A stretch of 64,000 nt of DNA from Bedellia somnulentella (GCA_963576735.1 OY755178.1:10850001-10914000), one strand, 5' to 3'. Shown: positions 20,107 through 31,036, numbered from the stretch's first letter. The notes: generated from the letters alone by a model not told the origin. Numbers and translations are program-made.

Positions 20107-20460
20107 CAAACGTTCACGTCATATATCCCGGAAGGGGTTGGCAGAGGTACGAATAATTCTGAAGATCACGTGACATTGTAACCTAGTGTTCAGAGTACCC
20201 ACGACGATTTGCTTGAACAGTATGCTCACGTGATAGGGGGCAGGCCTATCGCCGTTTTGTACGAATACACTGTCACATGACAAATTACAACTTAGTCATG
20301 TGGGTTTCCTCACGATATTTTCCCTCACCAATAACAACCATGATAAATTAACCACACATATGACTTTTTAAAAACAAATTGGTGTAGGCTCGACCCGAGA
20401 TTTGAACCCACATCGTCTGCACGATAAGCGGTGTTCTCCCATTGAGCTATCACTGTTGCG
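20107..20460 (-). mobile_element. SINE-A, full-length
   Basis: Reverse copy beginning AAACGTTCACGTCATATATC and containing both stem regions (ACGTGATAGGGGGCAGGCC, TACGAATACACTGTCACATG). It ends in a tRNA-like head with box B-like GGGTTCAAATC and box A TAGCTCAATGG. It shares the head type of the 3300 copy. Unit 2 copy at 50217-50556 has lost 14 bp that remove part of box A. Confidence 0.85.
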
Positions 20461-20669
20461 ATGTTGGTTGGTATGATATTTAGAACGTCAATTACGCTGT
20501 ACACCTCCCCTTCTTATTATATCTAAGAATGATGTACATTTATAACACAAATAAATATAATAAAAAGGTACTCAATAAAAGTCTAAACTACATTTAGTAA
20601 TTTATTTTATAATTTAGTCAGCAATCGAATTCGATACAGATGAAAACTCTGGTTTTATTAATTTCAATC

Positions 20670-20913
20670 ATATCTTTGTAACCCAGAAAGGGGCTGCCAG
20701 AGCTTGACGATTGGACATTCCTCAACCACTTTTGGAAATTGAGCGAGAAAAAGATTGAGATTATTAAAATAAAAGGATCATTGGTTATATGTATCTCCAG
20801 TCACATCACCTAATAATCACTAAAAAGTCCCCATTACCCTACCTCTACGGCACGTCGTAAAGCGCTTACTGAAAGAAATGAATAAGTGCTATTCTAAGCC
20901 GACACTACACAGC
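20670..20913 (-). mobile_element. SINE-B, diverged
   Basis: Contains GGGGCTGCCAGAGCTTGACG, CCTCAACCACTTTTGGAAA, then AGTGCTATTCTAAGCCGACA and the fixed end CTACACAGC. More diverged than the copies at 6950 or 17716. Unit 2 counterpart at about 50745-50979. Confidence 0.75.
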
Positions 20914-23879
20914 TAACCAATTTAATAATACAGTTTTTTATCAACTATTCAACCTTGAGCGTAAACTTGAAGATAATTGATTGAACACTGTAGTGTAGAT
21001 GTAGATAATTTTTATCTCAGGCACTAAATTATTTATTTACACTTAAGAGCAGACGAGTTTATAATGATGTGACGGTAATAGACTAATATTGATGTTAAGT
21101 ACCTATAAAAACGTAAACGTGCAACTATTTGAGATTGTTATTATCGATAGTCATGTAGATGGATAAAGTTTTTTATTGATTGAAATGTTGTTATACTATC
21201 GTCCTGTACTTACATCAGGGATATTAGGTACGTGAGTGAGTACCTTTAAGGATTTATTTTAGGCAGATAGATTAATGGCCTTTTGCATACAATTCGAAAG
21301 TAAAATATTTTGGTAAGATATAAAGTTCATGAATGAACATAATTTTAGTTTTTATATAAGCAAGACTATCGCCAAATCGTCCTATATAAGGTAGGCTCGG
21401 GCCCCTTGGTGGGGACAAATATGGGCTGTGTGTGAGGATATAAGAGGATAAAGATAATTTAAGTAAATTTTAGATTTTACATTACGATGTGTAATATGTA
21501 AAAAACTGAGATGTGGAAATATTGGTGTATAAGATTCCAGTCAAAAGGGTTTTTAAGAGATAATTTAGACCCTTCCTTCGAAAGAATAGGAACACAGATG
21601 GTTAACGATGGCACATCACGAAAATAAAACTCAAAATATTATACTTTTTACAATTAACAAGGGAAAGTTGCGAATGGTTATTCTAACACTACGATACTAC
21701 GATATTAATATAAATCAATAAGCATTTCATTTTCATACATTTTATATCGATAACATCAGGACTACAATTAACAGATTACAAGAACATAATGTTAAGAATC
21801 AGATAAAAAAGACCAGATCTTTTTAAAAGGCATTGATTAAAAACATTTTTTAACCAAACTGGTCTTATATGCATAATCTCAATAACTGATCTTTTTTAAA
21901 CGAATAAAATAACCCATATAGAATACAAAATATAGAGTTGACTAGTTGTCCTCAGAGCTCAAGCAAGAAAATTTCCACGGCACTATTACGTCATAAACTT
22001 GTAAGGCGTCATCAGCCCACCATGAATGTAGAATAACATGCAACTGTGGAGATCTTGTTTTATATACAAACTAGTTGGAACTTGGAAACCGCCATTTTGA
22101 TATCTTTTGGTGTTAATAAGTTGTAAGCTGATAGTTTAATTGGGAGATTTCTTGATTCTGTAACCTGTGTTTTTATATTATAGTAGAAATGTATAGTTTT
22201 AAACTAAATACATAATGTGTAATTATGTAATATATACAATTTTCACAAACACCTTCTCTGGCTACCTTTTCGTACATTCTATCAAACGTAGCTAAACTAT
22301 TACTTATAGTGAAGCTCTCACCATTTACACAAATAATTAAGTAGTGAAATATTAGTATTTATTTAGGCTATTTCACTCTTATTCCATACGTTTGTTTTTT
22401 ATATAGCTGTCAGCCGTTGGCATTATATTTCCACCTGCTACTCTAATGGTTATTGTCATCAAAGTTCTTCAAAATGTTCTGAAACTGAAACTTCCAGAAA
22501 CATAAAATAAAACCGTTGACAGAAATTTGTAAGATAACGTAAAAGACGATGGGTTATCAGAGTTTACCGGAAAATTTAGCGGCAATCCCCACGGGGCGCG
22601 TTGTATCTTGAATATTTTTCAGTTTTTCCGGCCCAACGAGGTTTTGAATTCTGCTTAAAGAGGGGACTTATGATAATGAAGTTTAGAAAAGTGGTCTCTA
22701 AAGATTCTCAAGACCTTGAACTGTATTGTTATTTCTTCGTGTTTACATCGTTTCATTTGAATATGAATAAGTCTAACGAGGCTTTAAAAGACTTGTTGCA
22801 ATTTGTTTTCAGCTGGCGACCCAAATTTTTGCTTCATTTACTCAGGTGGACATTTACTTTTACCTTGGCTTCTAAAAATACGAAACAACTATTATATATA
22901 CAGTTCTGTTCTGGGACCTATAAAATCAAGACTTCATGCTTAAAATGGACTAGGCAATGTCTCAGAATAGATTGTGATGGGTAGCATATTCAGGCCCCAT
23001 TTGATGTCATCCAACGAAATCAAATAGAGCAGAACCTTATAACCCAACTGCATCCGAGTAGAATACAAGATCTTTTACAAGCCCTGCGCTGGCTTACTAA
23101 GTTCCTAATTTACCGCACGGTTACAACCAATATTAAAATATAGAATACAATGTGCATATAGCGTTCTAGTAGTTTGAGAGCAACTCGGTAATTTCATTGA
23201 AACATATTACGTCAAACACAAACCGTAATTTGCTCGTAGTTGAGTAAAAAATATGTCCCAAAGCACATTGGGCATTTTGTGACGTCACAATTCGTTTGTA
23301 CCGAGCCCGCTCATTTGTCATTGCCTAGATGGGATAACTTTTTGTACCCGCGCCTGACTTCATCCGAAGTTTTGTGTGAAAACGAGCGCCTATTATCACG
23401 AACCCTAATGTAACGGGTGAAATACTGATTGTGATTCCTTTATTATCTTGTTTCTGCATTGCCGAGCACGATGTGTGGGTGTGTGGATTCTTTTGGCATT
23501 GTTTTCGGGTTTGGGATGATTTTGTAGCAAAATTTTAGCAATAAAATGTGATGGTGGAAAATTATACGTTGGCTTTCGTTTAACATAATACAAATACAAT
23601 ATTAGCAGTTTTCTATTGATCATTACACACAGGATTGATTATATGTAATAATAAAGATTGAGCTATCAAATTAGCATTGAGTTCGATGGTATAGAACCTT
23701 CCGAGAATTGGCCGTGTACACAATACAGAATTGTATAAATAATGGCGAAAGGATAGAATATGTGATGTAAAAAAATACATTTATATTAAAACAGGTATAA
23801 TATTTCGTTTTTTATGCAGAGTAACAAATTAACAAAGTCACTATTCAGTAAATTTTTAACTTTTGAATGACTTCAATAG
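20914..23879. other. Collinear single-copy interval, no gene supported
   Basis: AT-rich DNA shared with unit 2 (about 50980-54119). The 127-codon plus-strand frame 22601-22984 is also open at 52696-53079, but nearly all differences between the two are amino-acid changing and no domain is visible. A 14-bp palindrome TTGTGACGTCACAA (CRE-like) lies at 23277-23290 in a low-divergence segment (23220-23450). Unit 2 carries a 127-bp MITE at 53185-53311 where unit 1 reads through. Confidence 0.4.
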
Positions 23880-23956
23880 CTTGTAGGGCGATGTGTTTGA
23901 ATATCTAAGCTCTGACTATCCCGTTTTGGAGTTATAGCCGTGCGTGAGTATATGTT
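23880..23956 (+). mobile_element. Degenerate SINE-B 3' end
   Basis: TAGGGCGATGTGTTTGAA, AGCTCTGACTATCCCG and TATAGCCGTGCGTGAGTATA match the 3' third of SINE-B. Unit 2 copy at about 54120-54197. Confidence 0.5.
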
Positions 23957-26237
23957 GTAAATATGAATTTTAACTGACTTGATATGACAAAAGCCCGCAG
24001 CATTGTAGATATCTTTGGGAGAGGCTTATTTTCAGCAGTGAACGTCTATTGAATCATAATGATGAAAATTATGATAATAAAGTAAACATAATTTTCCAAT
24101 ACTGCTAAGTCAATTATCTTCTTACTTTCTCCTCGAAATGTCAACTACAAACAATAGTAAAATTCATAATTGAGCTGTACACCATTTCCCAGCCCAAAAA
24201 TTTATTAATCAATGTATTCTATAGACAAATAGGTACATGTACAATAACGTTATTTATAAACTATGAAAAACGTGGGCTGGTCGATATTGAATCATAATAG
24301 GCCGTCATCAATATTCATCGGCATCGGCCATTGAATCAATCAAGCATAATTGCAGAGACGACGGATGCAAAGTACCTACGAGCCCAAGGGAAGATTCTCC
24401 ATTCCTCTTCTATTAAGGTTGCCCGCATTTTAGAAGCAAAATTAAATTGGATTGAGTGACGTTGCGGACTTTTTCGCATCACTCTTTATGGATATCGTCG
24501 GATCTTTATTGAGTTTGAGTACTGAGTTTGAAAGTGGACTGATTTTTACTGTAGTTTTTAAACGAGTATCCTAGATTTACGGCAAAAGAGGGTTGAAGCA
24601 AGATGAGTTGAAAATATATGGTCTCTTCATCAACGATAGAATATAGGCTTTATGCTTTTGAAAGTATCGTTTTAGCGTTTTATCCCTGATAGGGTGGCAG
24701 AGTTACTATACTTTGGGGAGATGTAGGGCTATTTGACTAAATGATTGTTGAGCTATATGGCTGGCAAATCGGGAAAATATGGAAACCCATTACCAACTAT
24801 AACTTGCTTTATCAACTTCTCAGCGTTTTTTCATAAGTGACTAAGGCAATTTTTTTTAGAAGGTCTAAATAGTATTTTGGGTTCATAGATTAGCATTGAG
24901 TATAGGTAATAACGAAGATAAATTATCACTTACACTAAGTTACCTTAGTACTAAGTACCTTAAGTTGTTTTTACGTACACCCGAGGGAAGAAATAGGGTA
25001 GTGCTTTTCTAAGCCGTCACTACACAGCAACACCACAATAACACCAACTGCCGCCGTTATAAAAAGAAACCAAATGAAGCAATACAAATAATCCGACAAG
25101 TACATCATTTATAAGTATTACGTATGTGTATAAAGAAAGTAGTGAAGCGCTCCACGTTCGTCACTGTGTCAACGTGAATGTGTATGCAGCCAATACAAAT
25201 CTAATTGTGAATGGCATAAACAAAGTCAATATTTTGTGGGCGGATTGGAAATGTGCCCAAATGTCGTTGTAGCTAGAATCGGATGCCCGTTTTATATTTA
25301 AATCTCTATTCGTTGCAATGAAACGAAATCTGTGGTTTGACTACGACAAATAACAACAGCTTTAAATTGGGTCTATATTTAGTAAGTATGTATTGATTTA
25401 ACATGGAATTACGATTTTAGGGCTAATGATGTTGTATTGTAACAACTGAACACATAATTATTTTTTATTTTGGATTGGAACGTGGGTGATTCACAACAAA
25501 ATAATATGTTTGCGGATCATGTGTGGGTGGCCCAGGAACCACCGCGTCACACTTCAATGTATTTTCAAATTAAAATAAGATAATAGTATTGATTGGAAAC
25601 TACATTAATACTTTTACAAGTACAACTGATGTTTTAGGTGAATACACATTATGATAAAAAACTAATATGCAACAATATCATTGAGGTTATAATATTATGT
25701 CATATTCGTAATATAAATGCGTAAACAAAAAATTATGCGAATGATTCAGGAAAGTTTAAACTTTTTTTCAAACTTAATATTACGACTAGGAGTAGGCAGA
25801 TACTCAGTTTGTAAGTGATAAAACCGCCAATTATACTTCTGTTCAAAACAGAATTTCTGACTGAATAATGTTGTCTGAGATGTGGTACTTCTATGGAGAT
25901 GTGCAATTAACAGATTTCTATTTTATTCTTCTGTTTGGTTCTCTACTTTCTTGGTTTACAACCCTCTATCTATAATACTTTGACACGGGAGAATGAGTCT
26001 GAGACCTATTATTTTACTGATTCCTTAACTACGACCAAAGATAAATAAATTAAGAAAAGACATTGTCTAGGTCCTAGACTCCTAGACTCTAGGAGTTGAG
26101 GCAAAGACAGAAGCTGATTTAAGTCATTGGGATGATGTGATTAGCTTTGATCAGCAGAAATTTTCAACCATCGTTTTTTTTAAGTATATAAAAATTAGCA
26201 CGTAGTTTAGTCACTAGACCATTAAGACTTTTTTTAA
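23957..26237. other. Collinear single-copy interval with low-divergence islands
   Basis: No coding exon is supported on either strand. 24265-24420 and 25120-25320 differ by only one or two bases from unit 2, against a higher background, and could be regulatory. 24963-25029 retains the head end of a reverse SINE-B (GTAGTGCTTTTCTAAGCCG, CTACACAGC) that is complete in unit 2 at 55254-55492, so unit 1 has a deletion there. Confidence 0.4.
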
Positions 26238-26372
26238 ACGTTCACGCCTTATTGCCCTGAAGGCGTGGCAGAGGTACTTATGCTTCTAAATTCACCTGAT
26301 ATTAATGTAAATTGGTGTTCAGAGTACCCACATTTTAAATGAGTGCGTGGTAGGGGGCGGGCCTAAACATAG
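26238..26372 (-). mobile_element. SINE-A, truncated, absent from unit 2
   Basis: Reverse fragment AAACGTTCACGCCTTATTGC, CGTGGCAGAGGTACTTATGC, GTTCAGAGTACCCACATTT and GGTAGGGGGCGGGCCTA. Unit 2 reads straight through at about 56713 with only a T-rich run, so this is an insertion difference between the copies. Confidence 0.65.
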
Positions 26373-26781
26373 ACATAAAAAGTATTTTTTTATTTAAGGT
26401 TATGGACTACTACTATATCATTTTCCATATAAAATTTATACCTACATCATAAAACAGCACCTTAATAAAATGTTATGTCGTATGTATTTATTAACTAAGA
26501 AACGATTTAAATAACCTACTAGACGGTGTACCCGTCTAGTTTCACGGGTACATCACCAGTGAGAACCAAATAATGATAAACACATCAACAGCATTATCAG
26601 TGCAAAATTGATATGATTTAAATATATATTATACTATAGAATTATACACTGAAAAGTCTTTTATACAACAAATAAACTTATATTATTTCTCATAAACAGT
26701 GTCGACATCAATCTTAGAAAAATAACTGTTAAAATGATGCATTCAAGGTTAAACAATTAGTACTTATATTGCTACACTTAC

Positions 26782-26836
26782 CGGTCATACTCAATAAAAA
26801 AATAACTATAACACACACCGAAGTTTCTTTTGACAT
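26782..26836 (-). CDS. First coding exon with signal-peptide-like N-terminus
   Basis: Start codon at 26836, then 18 codons plus one base up to a GTAAGT splice donor (26776-26781), giving a phase-1 junction. The peptide is MSKETSVCVIVIFLLSM plus T and a split G codon: a short polar start and a hydrophobic core of about 12 residues, as in a secretory signal peptide. The only difference from unit 2 is TTT/TTC (Phe, synonymous), and about 190 bp around the exon are nearly invariant while the flanks vary. Upstream on the minus strand are an arthropod initiator-like TCAGT (A at 26854) and a TAAAATA sequence about 29 bp further up. I infer a secreted or membrane protein whose later exons lie at lower coordinates or are lost; none was identified. 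The protein family is unknown, and with so short an exon chance cannot be excluded. Confidence 0.5.
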
Positions 26837-26849
26837 TTTCCGAACTATA

Positions 26850-26890
26850 TCACTGATAAAATGAACTTCAACTATATATTTTAGCTTGAA
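26850..26890 (-). promoter_or_regulatory. Putative TATA-like/initiator core promoter
   Basis: On the minus strand TAAAATATATAG is followed about 29 bp later by ATCAGTGAT, which fits the arthropod initiator consensus TCAGT. The spacing is that of a TATA-Inr promoter, and the start codon follows 17 nt downstream. Identical in unit 2 (about 57168-57208). Confidence 0.4.
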
Positions 26891-26899
26891 CAAACAATA

Positions 26900-27135
26900 A
26901 TAATACTTTCTTTAACACACATTGCAGTTGACAAAGATAAAACAATTTTTTTCGCGTGTTAAATTACGAGGAAAAAGTTTTACGGCAACGAAACGTGCTC
27001 CCACTTCAAAGTCTATGGCGAAACTGTTTATTTTTTTCTTTCTTCTGCTGACGCGTACGTACGTATCGGTACCGCGACTCGAACGCGATGCGCAAGGCAA
27101 AGGCAGGGCTGCCGCACGACAATAAAAACAAGCGC
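26900..27135. other. CpG-richer segment upstream of the putative exon
   Basis: About 230 bp with more CG dinucleotides than the surroundings (e.g. GTACCGCGACTCGAACGCGA). It lies just upstream of the minus-strand promoter candidate. The open frames on both strands (26912-27145, 26922-27125) do not look like conserved protein; indels between units change them. It may be promoter-proximal DNA. Confidence 0.35.
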
Positions 27136-27351
27136 GATAATTCAATCAAAAGTTTGATTTTTTAAGAAGTAAAAACTAACTCATATTTTCATTACCCCTA
27201 GAAATATAATAACCTTGAATTGTGCGTTAAAGATAACAATACGTTGACATGACTCCAGTCCTGACTCATGGTGTAGTTTTATTTAGCTCTAAAATCACTT
27301 AAAGTAACAAGATGTCAGAAAAAAATTCAGGCGCATCTTAACATTATACTC

Positions 27352-27651
27352 TTGGCTCTTCATATTTTGCCCAAGGTATTTACTTTCCACTTTTTAAAAG
27401 GGCAATATTTCTTGTTAGTTAGCTGCTCTCGGGTCACTCTTTTTCTTACTATTAAGGGCTTTAACTTTTTGCTACCCTGCTTAAAAGATAGCTGGAGTCA
27501 TTGTGTTCATCATTTAAACATGGCTTATGTTTACAGACCTTCATCAGCAGTGCAATTTGGTGGCTTGAAGTCTTTCTTTAAAGATGGCACGCGGGCACAT
27601 AAGGACAGGCTGGACTGGTTATCGGTGCTGTCATTCCAAAATTTCAAATAG
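27352..27651 (+). other. Open frame of unknown status
   Basis: A plus-strand frame whose last 43 codons (MAYVYRPSSAVQFGG...SFQNFK) are preserved in unit 2, including all three tandem repeats there. The 5' part is interrupted in unit 2 (frame starts at 57914). No domain or family was recognised. Preservation may only reflect the low overall divergence, so I do not call it a gene. Confidence 0.2.
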
Positions 27652-27699
27652 TTTAGAACTGTTTTACTAGGTGATGCGATGTGTGTGTGTGAAAGATTG

Positions 27700-27785
27700 T
27701 TATTCTCAAAGACTCCATACGTTCACTTTGTATATCCCCGAATGGGTGGCAGAGGTACTAACACTTTTCAACGTCAGGTGGTATT
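27700..27785 (-). mobile_element. SINE-A 3'-end fragment
   Basis: ACGTTCACTTTGTATATCCC followed by GGGTGGCAGAGGTACTAAC is the tail end of a reverse SINE-A; the rest is unrecognisable. Three tandem counterparts occur in unit 2 (about 58164, 58873 and 59580). Confidence 0.6.
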
Positions 27786-28184
27786 ATTATCACACATTTG
27801 AAAACATCAATCCCATACATAAGTGGCGCCTATAGGTAGGTCTTTATAAATTACATGAGAGTTTCGAATACCATATTTAAAAAAAGAACGTTTGAGTATG
27901 TGATAGATCTCAATAAATACTATCAACGAAAATTGGTAAAAACAAGAATCAGTGTGCAGTTATTGAGATAGCAAATTTCATAAATCTGCAAACTTAGCAC
28001 AGATAAGTCTGCGTTTTGACTACTGCTCAAAAATTTGACATGCTACTGTACTGTACATATTTTCCTTTGTTAACTTATTCTTCCTACTACGAAACTTTTT
28101 ACGTTTGTGTCGACTCGTGCTTGGGAATTTTTTATCTATTGCTATAGATACGCATACACAGATAGCAACAGCTTTATTCTGTAA
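27786..28184. other. Interval without recognised features
   Basis: AT-rich DNA up to the Helitron insertion point. In unit 2 a LINE is inserted within the matching stretch (near 58413-60737). Confidence 0.35.
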
Positions 28185-29071
28185 CTAGTGGATCGGCCCC
28201 GCTTCGCACGGGTAGCGTAGTTTTAAAAATATCGGAGGTTTCTTCAATCACTGCTCAAGCGTTATGAAATTAGCGCCTTACAGCACTCATGTCTGAATAT
28301 AGTGTAACTTTGTGATTTTGAAAGCGCTTTTATGAACGGTTCAGATCAGTATCTCCGAAATTAGGCTATTTTTTAGGTTTTAATTGATGCAACTACTGGC
28401 GCCATCTAGTACGTAATATGTAATTTAATAAGGATTTGGTTTGATCGCGTACGACTATGTTTCATTGTTGTATAATTTTGGTGTTTCTGTACCGATTTCT
28501 ATGATTCTTTTTTTATTGAGAAGGTAATAATGTTAACTTTTTAAATAAGGGTGATTGAGAGTATTATAAACGTAAGAGTATTATAATCAGAATGCTCCGA
28601 ACTGCTAAGCTATCAGGAGTTACACGTGTCGTTGTGAGTCAACCATAACAGATAGTCATATGCTGTTGAGGAATATTTTTTAGACAATTTTATGTAGAAT
28701 ATTTCCGCCATACGTGATTTCTATGTAACTTCAACCATTAAGGCTGCACACGCGACGGAAGCTGAAAAAATGGAGTAACTTCTCCCGTTTTCCCAAAACT
28801 TCCCAATAATCCCCTTCACTACTCTGCTGAAAAGTATACTATAACCTGCCCAGGAGTATGAAAAATAATTGTGCCAAGTTTCATTAAAATCCGTCGAGTA
28901 GTTTTTGTTTCCATAAGGAACATACAAACCAACAGACAGACAGACCGACAAAAATTTTACTGATTGCATTTGTGGCATCAGTATCGATCCCTAATCACCC
29001 CCTGATAGTTATTTTGAAAACATATTTCATGTACAGAATCGACCTCTCTACAGATTTATTATAAGTATAGA
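28185..29071 (-). mobile_element. Non-autonomous Helitron (887 bp), unit 1 only
   Basis: Read on the minus strand it starts TCTATACTTATAATAAATCT at 29071. It ends with a GC hairpin region and GGCCGATCCACTAG at 28185, between host A and T without target duplication. Unit 2 has the exact empty site (ATTCTGTAA|TTATTTATAC near 60959), so both ends are fixed by comparison. The interior includes GTCGGTCTGTCTGTCTG and no transposase. The frame 28721-28978 is non-coding. It differs from the Helitron at 9129-10546 after the first 8 or so bases. Confidence 0.9.
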
Positions 29072-29198
29072 TTATTTATACTTATAAACAACAGAAAAAA
29101 ATGGTATGTAACTTTCACTTGCGTTAATTTGTTACTTCTAGACTTAATCTAGACCCAATGTGATGGCCGAGTCAGATGTCTAGTATACATCTGATATA
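29072..29198 (-). mobile_element. SINE-A remnant, left part, split by mariner
   Basis: Before the mariner insertion the sequence is a degraded reverse SINE-A 3' end; unit 2 (61034-61102) keeps CACGCCGTGTATCCCCAATG. It resumes after the mariner at 31037 with ACTTCTGAACGTC and again after the next TIR element at 33750. Confidence 0.45.
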
Positions 29199-31036
29199 CA
29201 GGGTGGCTCATTCAAATCGGTCAGTATGGGAAAGTCTGAAACTATAAGACTTACGAAGATTTGTTCTTAGGAACCATGTCACCGATTTTGATAAAAAGAA
29301 AAACTGCATTCATACATTTCAAAAAAAAACTGTATCCAGCTCGGGAATCGAACCCGATGGTTTTGAAAAATAAACTTACACTTTTTCTATTTTGATATGG
29401 ATTGTGTAGGTCTTAAGCTGTAAATGTATCCATAAAACATGATGTCTAAAATGAATAAAATGCATTGTTTTGACATACTTTAATTTCTCAAAGTAGGTGT
29501 TCGAAGTGACCACCATTTTTTTCAATACAATTTTCAACACTATTGCATTTTGCATAGGGTCGTTCGTACCAATCCATTTTCGCGGAAAGTTTTCATTTAA
29601 AAAGTCTCTTGCTATGCGATTATTGTGAGCCGGTGCTCCGTCCTGTTGAAAATAAAGTTGTTCTCTTACTTCTGCTGACATTTCTTGTACGGCCTCTAAA
29701 AGATCTTCTAAGATTGCAAGGTACTTGAATCTGTCCAAATGTCCATCATAAATTTTAAACAAGAGTACCTTATTGTGAAGTAGGCCGACCCAGCTGTTAA
29801 ATGAGAATCTAGGGGATTTTCTCGACTCCAATAGTGATGATTTTTACGATTGTACATTCCGTTGTTGGAAAATTGAGTTTCATCAGAAAATATTACAAGC
29901 TTTAAAAAATGTCTGTCTAGATCCATTTTTTCTTTTAACCTATTACAAAATTCAAGTCTTCTAATATCATCTCCTGCATGTAAGGCCTGCACCCAATTCC
30001 ATTCTTGTAGCACTTGTATTTGTGTTTCTTTAGGGTTCTTTGAATAGTCCGACGTGAAATTTCAGGAATATCACGACTTGCATTACGGGTGGAGGCATCT
30101 GGTGTTGCTTCAAAATATGTTAAAATGTTAATTTCCATGTTTTCATCACATTGTCTTGGTTTTACTTTTTTTGGCTTCTTAAAACTTCCATGGGTCTTCA
30201 AATTGTGAACAATTTTGATGAATATTTTACGAGTAGGTAAAATACGTGTCGGATATCTGATATGGTACCAATGTAATGCACGGGAGCAATTTCTATCGTT
30301 TTTAGAGTAATTAAATTTCAATTTTCCAATAAATCTAATTGCTCAGAGTTTGTATTGTAAAACGCATTTTCCCAACACAAAAATACTGAATTACTGATTT
30401 TCAGTTCCCGCCAAAACATTTGATACTCGAGTTTTCTATTTGTTCTTTCTTTTTATTGCTATTCGGCCAGTCACACCGAGACGTTCCATTTTCAAATGAG
30501 GTTTAACACGTCTGTGTATCTACAATATCTACATACTTACTTTAAGTGGGTTTTCAATTGATTGTTAGTGTTTAATTACTATAGATAACAAAACTTCCTT
30601 AAATGTTTAATGGAATGCAAACCACATGATACGGTGCATGTATGTAACAACTTATTATTAATAAGTTGAGAGGTACAAACAGTCATAGAGACAATTTTAC
30701 ATGCCTGAACTTGTTGAATATTGTAACGGTCGAACACCTACTTTGAGAAATTAAAGTATGTGAAAACAATGCATTTTATTCATTTTAGACATCATGTTTT
30801 GTGTAGACATTCACAGCTTAAGACCTACACAATCGATATCAAAATAGAAAAAGTGTAAGTTTATTTTTTCAAAACAACCGGGTTCGATTCCCGAGCTGGG
30901 TACAGTTTTTTTTTCAAATAAATGAATGCAAATTTTCTTTTTATCAAAATCGGTGCCATGGTTCCTAAGAACAAATCTTCGTATGTCTTATAGTTTCAGA
31001 CTTTCCCATACTAACCGATTTGAATGAGCCACCCTG
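29199..31036 (-). mobile_element. Mariner-like (DD41D) transposon with about 306-bp TIRs
   Basis: Flanked by TA on both sides (29197-29198 and 31037-31038). Terminal inverted repeats begin CAGGGTGGCTCATTCAAATC and extend about 306 bp (29199-29504 and 30730-31036) with roughly 94% identity by eye, unusually long for a mariner. A broken transposase gene lies between them on the minus strand, and its 3' end overlaps the left TIR. Each TIR contains a tRNA T-arm-like GGGTTCGATTCCCGAGC (or its complement). A unit 2 counterpart starts at 61103. Confidence 0.85.
29490..30321 (-). pseudogene. Mariner-like transposase, disrupted (unit 1)
   Basis: Encodes the cut-and-paste transposase of a Tc1/mariner element. 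An N-terminal region contains a helix-turn-helix-like part (SRRTIQRTLKKHKY). The catalytic segments are FSDETQFSNNG (first Asp) and QQDGAPAHN (second Asp). Comparison with unit 2 shows three lesions: a 1-bp deletion near 30001, a 28-bp deletion near 29811 (both shift the frame), and loss of about 150 bp near 29562 that removes the third catalytic Asp. In unit 2 the third Asp lies 41 residues after the second, i.e. a DD41D ('rosa'-like) spacing. The remains are spread over three frames (29935-30321, 29708-30013, 29376-29831). Inactive. Confidence 0.85.

Noticed and set aside
22601..22984. 127-codon open frame kept in both units (52696-53079)
   Set aside because: Nearly all base differences between the copies change the amino acid, no domain is visible, and no splice or promoter context supports it.
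23405..23623. 72-codon minus-strand frame also open in unit 2 (53628-53846)
   Set aside because: Composition is low-information and Lys/Asn/His-rich, there is no domain or splice context, and the few changes are amino-acid altering.
24350..24375. Possible phase-1 acceptor followed by a 20-codon frame on the minus strand
   Set aside because: The pyrimidine tract is weak and the frame meets TGA with no donor before it. I could not support it as exon 2 of the 26782-26836 gene.
27352..27651. Frame ending MAYVYRPSS..FQNFK, repeated in the unit 2 triplication
   Set aside because: No domain, no clear start or splice sites, and preservation is explained by low overall divergence. Listed only as an uncertain open frame.
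28721..28978. 85-codon minus-strand frame
   Set aside because: It lies wholly inside a non-autonomous Helitron and matches no transposase or host protein pattern.
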